DNA from: Cercozoa sp. M6MM
Lineage: Eukaryota > Endomyxa: Ascetosporea
Strand: one strand, 5' to 3'
Assembly (NCBI GenBank): GCA_040357565.1
Contig: JBDODJ010000006.1
DNA: 64,000 bases
Shown: positions 1 to 11,712 of the stretch, one piece after another
Position numbering within the stretch: the first letter of the stretch is position 1
Layout of the letters: each line of letters opens with the position of its first letter
Notes under the pieces: model-generated
Seen by the model: only the letters and a program-made list of their open reading frames with translations
What the model was told of the DNA's origin: nothing
Databases searched by the model: none
Made by a program: the position numbers and the translations under genes

Positions 1-3000
1 CCCCCCCATAGACCTACCCATGTACCCTATGTGCAGTGGTGGGCGAGCTGCTGCGTCGTCGAAAGTTGCTCTGCGTGGACGACAAACCCAAGCAGTCCAA
101 ACACCAGGTCCGTTTGTACACACCTAACCCTTCCATATGATCCGTACAACGACCTCCCCCTCTTTATACGCAGAGACAGATGACGCGTCGGCCCGGGAGT
201 TCCGTCACAGTGACGTCCTCGCGTGTCGAGCAGCTTGATGTATCCATTTTCTAGCTGTGTGTCCATTTGCACCGTCAGTTTGTCCCGTCCATTTGCACTG
301 TCCGTTTGTGCCACCCACCTGCAGAAACAGCGGCAAAAACAGCAGCGTCGGCAGAAGCAGCAGTCGCAAAAGCAGCGTCGGCAGCAAGAGCAGCAGCGAC
401 GCACTGCCGCCAGCGATGTAGCCTCTCTCTCCCCCACCTTAAACATGTCATTCCCCTGTCCAATGGACGGTTTATTTGTTGTATGTTTGTCCATTCTGTA
501 CCACACGTGGACAGGCTTTTTTTGACGGCGACGATGAGGCGCTGTCGCAGCATCTGCAGCAGCAGCGCGAGCTGCACAAGACCGAGCAGCGCATCGAGCA
601 GATTGAGCGTACCTTTTCCTGTGTATCTATGGTCACTGTGACTGGTCACTTTGCTCACTCTGAGTGGTCACTTGATCGCTATGTTCACTGGGTGGTCACG
701 CTGTGTGTGCAGAGACGCAGGCGCTGCGCGAGTTCTCGGCCGACAAGGGCGCCACTGTGAGTTTTATACATCTGAGTGCGGTGGCTGACTGAGGTGTGAC
801 TGACTGACTGACTGACTGACGTGTGACTGACAGATCAGACGCATCTACGGTGGCTCGGGCGCCATGCCGCAGAGTGGCCACGTGCCCTCCAAGGAGGCGG
901 GCAAACAGAAGGCCAAGGACGGCACCTGCATGTTTGAGGAGGCATTCGAACTCGAACTGCCCGAGTGTACTGATCTCTTTGTGACCACACTGATCGCCTC
1001 TATAATCACTGAGTGGTTTCTGAGTGGGCATGTGATCACCGAGTGATTGTTGTGCAGTTGCCGAACGCAGCGAGGACGCCGAGTACCTCGAGGTGCACCT
1101 GCCGCCACCGCCTCAGAGTGTGTCGCGCGAGGCTGGTCGCTGCCTCAGCGTTTCGGACAACCTGCCGGCTTGGGCTCGTACCTCCTCTCTTTCCTTCCTC
1201 GGACAGCCTTGTTCATGTCGAGGTACTGAGGTCCGAGGAGTAGATAGACTTACCTGTGTGCAGACAAACCCTTCGTCGACTTTGGCTGCACGGAGTTGAA
1301 CGCCATGCAGAGCACTGTAGCCTCCAGATTTTCCCTACTCTTTACGCCTCTTTCCCTCTCTCCACCCCCCCGTTGCCCACAGGTGTACAGCACGGCCTGG
1401 AAGACCAACCGAAACCTGCTCGTGTGCGCACCGACTGGTGGTACCTTTCCGCTATGATTGAGGTGTGATCACACGTGTGAGTAAGCCCACGTGTGAGTGA
1501 GTGACCACCTATGTAGCCGGTAAGACCAACGTCGCCATGCTCAGTGGTACTTTGTACAGCTTACGACCTACCTAGTAGTACCTCTAGGGGGTATGGACAC
1601 ACGTGTGTGTTGCAGTGCTCCGTGCCGTGTCGCAGAACCTGCAGCCTGGCACCAATCGGTACAACTGGACCGTGTGCATGTGTACAACTAGACCAACAAA
1701 CGGACTGTATGAATGTACGGTACAAATTGGACAGTGTGGCCTCGGCGGACACGTTCAAAATGGTCTACGTCGCACCGATGAAGGCACTGGCGCAAGAGGT
1801 GGTCGCCAAGTTCTCCAAGCGACTCAGCTCGCTCGGTACGTTGTACTGCCTTGTGTCCGTCTGGACCAATGTCCTTGTACCAATCTTGTATCGACTCAGG
1901 CATCGTGGTGCGCGAGTGCACTGGCGACGTGCAGCTCTCGCAGGCCGAGATGACTGGGTAGCACCACCTGACTGACTGAGTGACTACATGGGAGTGACCA
2001 CTGTGAATGACTGAGTGAGGAACCACTGTGACTGAGTGACCACGACTGAGTGATCACTGTGATTGAGTGACTGGACACGTGGACAGTGCGCACATGCTGG
2101 TGACGACGCCGGAGAAGTGGGACGTCGTCACGCGCAAGGGTATTGCTGCTATCCCCTGAGTGATCGCCTGACTGACCACCTGACTGACCACCTGACTAAC
2201 CACCTGAGTGAACTTTGCGAATCTGTGCAGGTGGGGAAAACGTTGACGCTGTGCAGTTGCTCATCATCGATGAAGGTAGCTTCTTTACCCCCTTTACCCC
2301 TTTACCCCTTTACCCCTTTACCCGCCCCTCACACCCCCATTCAGTGCACCTGCTGGCCGAGAGTCGCGGTGCCGTTATCGAAACGATCGTGGCACGCACG
2401 CAGCGTCTCGTCGAGACACAGCAGGTAGGCCACTCTCTGCGACCACGTGGGTGGGTGACCACCCTCCAGTCCCACGCTGTATGTGTTACCACGTGTGCAG
2501 ACGGTGAAACGTATCGTGGCACTGTCGGCTACGCTGCCGAACCGTGAACATGTGGCGCAGTTCCTCGGTACACCACTGGGACACACGTGCCTGGGTGGTG
2601 GACACGTGCCCACTGACTATTGTGACGGTGTTGGTATGACGGTGTCACGTGTGACCTACTGACAGGTGTGACGCACGAGGGTCTGTTCCACTTCGGTCCC
2701 GAGTATCGTCCCGTGCCGCTCGATATGCACTGTGAGTTTACCCCCTTGCCCCCCCCCCCCATTCACCCCCATCTTACCCCTTACCCGTGCAGTCATTGGT
2801 GTCAAGACCTCGCTCAAGGAGGTACATTGTATTGAATGGTAAAGGAGGCCACTGTTCCGATAGTTAAGGGTGCGTCTGTGTGTGTGTGTGTGTGTGTGTA
2901 GCGTCAGCGCAGCAAGGACCTCAAGGACGACAAGGCGTGGCACATCGCAAGACGCTCCGTGTGCGACGAGGAGAACCAGGTATGTCCTGCGTGCGTCTTG

Positions 3001-4355
3001 TCCGCCTACCATCTTGTCCTAGTGGACCGTCTGGATGGACCATCTGTACTGTGTCCAAATGTACCACTATCTGTACAGGTCATGATCTTTGTTCACTCGC
3101 GCAAGGAGACGACGCGCATCGCGCAGGATTTTGTGCGGCGGTACCTCTTACCCCCTCTTACCCTCCCTCCTCTTAATCCCTCTTACCCCCTTTGCCACCG
3201 CTTATCCCTTTAACCCCTTTTACCTCTTTTATACCCCAATAGAATGAGAGAACACGGTCTCGAGAAGGCCTTTTCCATCGGCGAGGGCAAGCACGTACCA
3301 ACTACTCAGTGGTCACTGTTGATCGATCACTGATCGATCACCGATCGCTGCATGTGCGCAGTTGCCACGTTTCGCCTCGCTGCGCAAGAAGATCGGCCGC
3401 GTCAAATCGACGGTGCTGCCGGCGCTCATGGAGTCCGGCGTCGCCATCCACCACGCCGGTACGCGTCTTTACCCCCCTCTTACACCCCCCCCCCTATTAC
3501 CCCCACCTGCAGGTCTGCACCGACAGGACCGTGGCGCTGTCGAAGAGGCCTTCGCCAAGGGCTACGTGCAGGTTTGCCCTTACCTCTTTAGCCGTTTATT
3601 CCGTTACCCCCCCCCCCACCCACCCCCGACCCCCGCGTAGGTGGTGGTGTGCACGGCGACACTGGCCTGGGGCGTCAATTTGCCAGCTCATACGGTACGT
3701 GTTGCCCTGCCTGGGCACAGACAGACCGTCTGAGGGTACAAATGGACCATGTGTGTGACAGGTGATCATCCACTCGACCGACGTGTACCTGAGCGATGCG
3801 CATCCGGCCGGGTGGTACGACCTCTCGATCCTCGACGTGCAGCAGATCTTTGGCCGCGCCGGCCGACCGCAGTTCGACACCTCCGGTACACACGGACTGT
3901 ACAGATGGACTACACAGATGGACTGTCCATACACACTGCGCGTCCTTAACTAAACACTATACACAGGCGAGGCATACCTGCTGACGCAGGTGCAGAAGGT
4001 CGGACACTTTGTTCAGCAGATGACGGCGGTAGTTTTACCCCCCCCCCCCCTACCCCTTTACTCCCCTTTACCCTCCCCCCGCCCGTGTGCAACAGGCACT
4101 GCCGTTGGAGAGTAGTTTCCTCAAGCAAGGTCATACGCTGGCCAACCACCTCAATGCCGAGGTATACCCCCCTCCATTTACTCCTTCTTAATTCCTTACC
4201 CCCTGCGTGCAGTTGGTACTGGGCACGGTGACCTCCATCGACGACGCCGTGCAGTGGCTCTCGTACACCTACCTGTACGTCCGACTGGTCGCCAATGGAC
4301 GGCACTACCAGGTGCTGTTGTTCCCCCTTATCCCTTGTTCCCGTTCACCCCCCTC

Positions 4356-4392
<37 letters not shown>

Positions 4393-7300
4393 ACACACAC
4401 AGGTGCCGCCGCACGAGATAGTGCACGACCCGTTGCTGCTGTCGTTCCGACGAAAACTTGTCGTCGACGCCATGCACACGCTGGTGCGTTTATACCCCCC
4501 CCCTCTTATCCCTCTGACCTCCCTAACTCTATGCAGATGAAGGCGCGCATGGCGCGGCTCGACACGAACTCGGGCGCGGTGCACTACACACGACTGGGCC
4601 GCGTGGCGGCGCACTACTACGTCGATGCCACCACCATCTTTGCCTGGCAGGAGACGTGAGTTCTTGCTCCCTTAACTAGGTCTATGCGTGTGATACATAT
4701 GGACATGTGTGTGTGTGTGTACTGAGTCTGTCTGTAATGTGGCTGTACACAGGTGGGACAAGATTCAGCAGGATCAGTTCCGTCACATGCGAATGCAGCG
4801 TGTACCCTTTACACCCAATTTTATTTCTTTACCCCCCTCAATTTGCCCCTTTACCTCCTTTACCCCTTACCCCCTCCATGTGTGTGCAGGGCGACTTTGA
4901 CCCGATGCAGCAGAAGCAGCGCAAATTGGCCGGCGTACCTTTTGCTCATATGGATCTGTCCATTTGTACAATTGTCCAGATGGACGGTGTGTCTGTAGAT
5001 TCCCGAAATCGAGGTCGATGAGCACGCGTGGCGCGACGAACTAATTCGTGCCGACTTCGCCGACGTGCTGCTCATGGTGCGTTTCAGTCTTGTCCCCTTT
5101 ACCCCACTTTTGGCCCCCCCCCCCCCCCGCACAGGTGGCCCAGGCCAGTGAGTTCCGGCAGCTGACGACGCGCGAAGACGAACTCGGCGAACTGGCCGAA
5201 CTGCAGCAGTTCTGCGCCTTCCCTGTAGCCACCTTTTTTGTTAGCCTTTACCCCCCCCCCCCCCCACTCCCTCTATTTCGTATTGTCTGTGTGTACACTC
5301 AGCTGCCGAAGTCAGTGTCGCTGAAGGATTCGAACTCGCTTGGAAAGACTTTCGTGCTGATGCAGGTGCCTTCTGTCCCTTTTGCCCCCATACGTCCTTT
5401 TGCCCCATACATCCTTTACCCTATCCCTTGCCCCCCCCCCCACAGGCACACATCGCCCGTCGTCGGCCGCGCAATTTCACATTGGTGAGCGACATGTACT
5501 ACGTCGCACAGAACGGTACTTCGCCCAGTTTTATTCATACCCCCCCCCCCCTGTTGGTGTATGTGTGAGTGTGTGTGTGTGCGTGCACGCAGGCACGCGT
5601 CTGATGCGAGCGCTGCTGGAGATCATGCTGCGCGACCCGTCGCGCCGCTTTGTGTGCTGTGCCGATAAGGTCCGTTTTTGTGCAGTCTAATGCTGCTGCA
5701 CAACAATCTGAACTCATCTGGCAGGTACTCACGCTGTGCCAGGCGCTCGAGCAGCAGTGTTTCCCTCACGAGTAACGCTCCCTTTATCTTTGTTTTGTTT
5801 TGTTGTTTGTCAGTTTGCTGAAATAATACAAACCTATGTTCTGCCAGGCACCCACTGGCGCAACTCGTGCACAACCCGCAGCAGCAACAAAATCGCGGTA
5901 TTTCATACTTTAAGCTGAGTGCGCGTTTGCACGGTTCAGTTGTACCGCTGCTGGGCAGGCAAATCCCTGTCGCGAGAAGTGTTTTCCAAGATCGTTCGTG
6001 CCGACTTGTCTGTGCGCGACTTGGTACTCTTGCAGCTGTTTTTTCTTTTGTACAGTACTTTGACTGTGTATTGATATTTACAGTTGGGCGATCGCACCTA
6101 CGAGGATGCACGCATTGAGCAGGCAGCTCAATTTACGTAGCTTTCAGTTTTTTTATCTGTTGTAAGCCTCGGTGGAGTGGGATTGGATGCAGCAACAAGC
6201 GAGCTGCACGTGACTTGATGCGATACGTGGTACTGTTGCTCTCTCTTCGCTTGTCAGTTTTGACTCAAATGGTTCGCTGCTCGCACAGACGCGCGGAATC
6301 GGACCGAACGAGATTGGTCGGCGCATGCGAATGGGCGGTAAAAGTCAACTGCAAACTGAAGCTGCTCTAGAACAACCAAAACTGTGTGTGGACGTGTGTG
6401 CTTGCAGGCTGGGGTGATGAAGTGCTAAAGTTCGCCAAGTATCTGCCGTTTTGCCGCGTCCATGCTACGGTTTGTCTTTCTTTTTTAAACCGCTCCCTTT
6501 AGTTTAAAATCCGAGCACAGGCCATGCCGGTGACGCGTGAGATCATGCAGTGGCGTGTCTTGCTGCGGCCGGACTTTAACTGGTACGGACGGAAGCTGTC
6601 TCAAGAGTTATGGGCTGACTAATTGGTACTGTGTTCTTTCGCAGGCGAGATGGTGCCCATGCGACGCCGATGTGGCTCTTCCTGCGCGACGGTGATACGC
6701 AGCAGTTGCTCTACTTTGGTACACTTGGATCATCTCTGGTTTACAGAATAAGGTCTATGTACAAGTGAACCATACGCGTGGACAGAGTGCGTGGTGCTGC
6801 ACCGCGACCGCACGATGCAGATGCGGCGCGAGACTGTCAATGCACTGCACGACGATGATACCATCGCCTACGGTACTTTACCCCTCCTGCCCCCTACCCT
6901 ACCCTTTATCCCCTCTGTCCCTTTACCTCCCCCCCCCCCCCCCAGATGAGGAGTCACTAGAGGCTGGTGCCGAAGTGCGAAAGTTCTTCACGGCCATTCC
7001 CAAGGGTTCGTCTCTTCTCGTGTACCTTGTGTGTCCATGCGTATGTACATCTGTACGGTACAGATGGACTGCCTGCGTCGTACGAAGTGTCCATCGTGTC
7101 CGACCGCTACCTGGGTGGTACATCCCGGACAGAGAAATGTAGCCACCTCCTGTACATTCCTGTGTGTCTGCAGTCAAGGACAGCTGCTACGTCGACTGTT
7201 CGCACATTCGCCTGCCGCACGTGGATTCGGCGGTACCTTTTTGGACTATTTGTTATTGTTGTACGAATGGACGGGTCGTTTGTACCTCTCTTTGATTCAC

Positions 7301-10300
7301 CAAGGGCACGGACACGGCCTTGTTGCCGCTGCCGCCGCTGCCGCGCACGGCACTCAAGTCGAGTCGCCTGCTGGAGGCCAACATCATCAAGTGGGACTTC
7401 TTGAATCCCATCCAGGTACACCCCTTCCTTAACTGTACTACATTTGGTCCAGTTGTACCATCTGTGTTACTCTACCTGCCGTTCCAACTGTGCAGACGCA
7501 AGTGTTTCACCCGGTGTACCACGGCGAGGACAACATTCTGTTGTGTGCGCCCACTGGTTCCGGTACAGATGGACCGATATCTTGCACGAGGGATGGCTAC
7601 AGTAATTAAGGGTGTGCCGTCTGTACACAGGTAAAACGACGATTGCCGAACTCGCCATCATCCGTGCGGTGGCCAAGGGCGTAACTCCGACCTTGTCTTT
7701 TTTTTTGCAGATACAAGATTGAGGGAGCGTTGTTGTTTGCACACATAGATGAAAGCGGTATACGTGGCGCCGCTCAAGGCACTGGCACGTGAGCGCATCA
7801 CTGACTGGCGGTGCGTTTCTCCTGCTCACTCACTCGACCTGATTGATCTCTGACTGAGTGACTGACTGTCGATATCGGTTGTGAGTGCAGCGAAAAGTTC
7901 GGTCGACTCGGGTGGAACACGACGCTGCTAACGGTAGCGTTTCCTGTCCTCTCTGACAGTGATTCCTTGGACTGATCTGATTGATTACTTTGATTGATCA
8001 CTGTGACGGTGGTCACTCTGACTGATCACTGACACCGTCATCAATCAACGATCGTGCTTTCTTAGGGAGAGTCGACACCGTCGAGTGAGCGACTGCGACG
8101 CTCCGACGTTGTTGTGGCCACGCCCGAGAAGGTAACCCTACATCCTGCCCTTGCCCCCTTCTTTACCGCCCTTGTGTGCGCAGTGGGACGTTGTGTCGCG
8201 TGCCTGGAAGTGCCGCGACTTCGTGCGTCAGGTCGCTCTGATCGTCATTGATGAGGTAGGGGGCTAAGAGGGTGTAAGGAGGTGGGCGGGGGGGGGGTAA
8301 GTTTGTGTGTGTGTCAATAGGTGCATCTGCTCGGCACTGAACGCGGCGCGGTGCTGGAGGCCATCATCTCGCGCGTGCGCTACATGGAACGCTCCCTTAA
8401 TAGGTACAGGCCCTGTCCCTACTGTACTGGTACACTGGTACCTGTGTGAGCAGGAAGACGCGTCTGCTGGCGCTGTCGACGGCACTGGCCAACGCCGGCG
8501 ATTTGGCCGACTGGCTCGGTAGATTTTGACCTGTGCAAGTGGGTGTGTCCAAGTGGACCGGTCGACTGTGTGTTTGTTTAAGGCGTGGACCGACAGCGAC
8601 ACTTGTTCAACTTCCACCCGTCGCTGCGACCGGTGCCTGTGGAGGTGCACGTCAGTGGCTACCCGGGTCGGGCCTACTGTACGTCCTGTTTGTCCCTGCA
8701 TGTCCGCCGTCCATTTGTACCATACTGTATGGACATACAGGCCCGCGTATGGCACTCATGAACAAGCCGACCTACCTGGCCATCAAGTACTCTGACCCCT
8801 GCCCCTACTCCTACCCTACCCTACCCTACTCCTACCCTACCCTGCTCCTACCCTACCCCTGCCCCTACCCTACCCCTGCCCCTACCCTACCCCNNNNNNN
8901 NNNCCCCCCCCCTTACCCCCCCCCCCCCAGGGAGCACTCTCCGACAAAACCGACGCTTGTGTTCGTGTCCTCACGACGACAGGTATAGATCGCTACTTTA
9001 ACTAAATGCGCCCATTTGTACCACTACTGTACTTGGACAATTTTGTGTTTTATAGACTCGTCTGACAGCGATGGATCTCATTGCATACCGTCAACTCAAC
9101 ATTGACTCGGTATCCACCTTCTCGGATTACTTAGAGGTGAGCTCCGAATCTGTACTTAATTAAGGGTGCGCCCGAGTGGCTGCACCTTTCGCAAGCCGAC
9201 GTGGCCGGCGTCTTGCAGCGGTTTGTTGTTTCTCGCTGTGTTTTTTCGCGGTGTTTTTCGCATCCGAGCGTTTGTAGAATTCGTGACGCGGACTTACGAC
9301 ACTGCATTGGACATGGCGTCGGTACAGATGGACACAAATTAAGGGGGACTATAGTACCTGCAGGTACAAATGGACTGTCTTGGGACAGGCATGCACCACG
9401 CCGGTCTGTCGCGAAGTGATCGCAGTATTGTGGAGGAATTGTTCGGTGCCGGACTGATCAAGGTGCTGGTGTCGACGGCCACGCTGGCCTGGGGAGTCAA
9501 CCTACCAGCGCACCTCGTGGTGGTCAAGGGCACCGAGTACTTTGACCCTACGGTCGGTGGCTACGTTGACTACTCGGTCACGGACATCCTGCAGGTATCG
9601 TACCTAGACCACATACCCTATTATAGACTAAGATCTGACTTTGCGTTTCTCTCAGATGATGGGTCGTGCTGGTCGACCTGGCATGGACGACGAAGCTGTC
9701 GTACTGTTCGATCACTGCAAGCAAGTTCTTTGTACATTCTCATTGATCCCTACAGGCATGTGTCATGGTGCACGAGCCCAAGAAGGATTTTGTTCGACAG
9801 GTTTCTCTTTCTCTTTGTATTTGAGTATTTCGTATTTTGTTTTATTTTGCTTATTTTAGTTCCTGTATTCGCCTTTCCCTGTGGAGTCGTCGCTTCACAA
9901 GAACGAGCACCTGGCGTGCCATCTGCTCGCCGAGGTGACTACTTTTTTAATTTCTTAAAACAGGTTGCTTTTTCAAACAAGATTGTTCAAACAAGGTTGT
10001 TTTTGCTAACTAATCGTAGATCGCGAGTGAAACGATCACAACTCGGGCTGATGCACTGCAATACCTGAGTCACAGCTTCCTGTTGCGTCGTGTGGCAGCC
10101 AATCCGGCCTACTATGGCGTGCCAGGCGTGAGCGCGCATCTGGCCACGGTAGCTTTCACTTTCGCTTTCACTTTCGCTTTTCTCACTTTCAGCTGTGTCT
10201 ATAATTTCCTTGAATACGTGAGTTTGCTTTGCGAACGCAGAGTCACGACAACGAAAATGCCGTCGAAGTGACCGAAGAGGACGAACATGCGCACGTGCGT

Positions 10301-11069
10301 TTTTGGCTTTTGCTTTGACATAGAAGAAACACGTGTTAACTTGTTTTGTGCTTTTCTACAGGTGAGCGCGTATCTGCAGCAATTGATTCGAGATGCACTG
10401 GATGCACTCACACTCGCTCAGTGCATCCGAGTGACTGGTACATCATTTTCCTGTGTGTCTGCTTTAGATCTTGTGCATCTATGTTCCTTTGTGCAGACAA
10501 TGACATCGAAGCGACCGAGTACGGTCAGGTGGCCGCCAAGTACTACGTGAGTCACCGCTCGGTGTCGCTGCTGAAGCGTGCCCTGGCACCTCGGCAGGCA
10601 CAGTGCACGATGCCTCACCTCGCCTGCACTCTGGTACATTAACGTACATAATTGTAGTGCTGTTGTGACGAGAGTGCTGTACATACACAGGTGCGCACGC
10701 AAGAGTTCGCGCAGACGCCGGTGCGGCACAGCGAGGACGGACTCAACGCCGATCTTGTGCGCAGTGAGGTAGTCTCTCTGCTTTTCCTATGTGTGTTGAC
10801 GTACCTTCTTGTATGCATTCACGTGTCACGCAGAAGCAACGTTTCCGTATCGAGTTTCCGCCCTTCCTGCAGCCAGCTTCGCCTGCTCACAAGTACAGCG
10901 TCTGTGTGTCTGTGTGTCTGTATATATAGGCGTATCCATGTCGATGCATGGTTGTTGCTGTAGAACTTTGCTGCTGATCCAGTCGCACCTGGCGCTCAAC
11001 TGCGATAGTGAACAGTGAGTTTCTGACTTGCCTGGATATATATATATATATATGTATATGTATATATCT

Positions 11070-11120
<51 letters not shown>

Positions 11121-11130
11121 NNNNNNNNNN

Positions 11131-11198
<68 letters not shown>

Positions 11199-11676
11199 GA
11201 GAGTCACGATGCCGATGCGCGACTACTTCTCCGACCGTGCCAACGTGCTGGCGCAGGTTCCGCGTGTGCTGCAGGCATGCGTTGACGTTGCCGTCTGTCT
11301 GGGCAGGTATCCATGTGTGTCTCCTTCTCATATACTATCCAAGCATCAACGTGTATGTGTGTGTGTGTGTGTGTGCCTGTGTGCAGGAGCGATGCCGTGC
11401 ACGCGTGCATCGACTTGTACCAGCAGTGCATGCAGGTACCTCGCGGTTCTGTTAGATGGATCACCCCTCCCAAACATACATACCATGTGCGGACAGGCCT
11501 CGTGGGACATGCCGCATGCCATGGTGCGCCGACTGCCGCACCTGCTGCACGCGCACGACGACGACGGCCGGCAGCGCGACCCGTCGCAGAACTACCAGTC
11601 GCAGCAGCAGCGAGACAAAGCGCCTGTCATCTGCGGCCTCAAGGACACGCACACTGAGGTGTCGCTTTCCCTTGTT

Positions 11677-11712
<36 letters not shown>

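Noticed and set aside
8788-8893. Internal telomere or chromosome end
   Set aside because: Unique ASCC3 exons continue in frame on both sides of the tract, so it is an intron, not a chromosome end.
11073-11197. Long open frames through GT/CA repeats (poly Cys-Val or His-Thr)
   Set aside because: These are translation artefacts of dinucleotide repeats in introns; exons on both sides splice past them.
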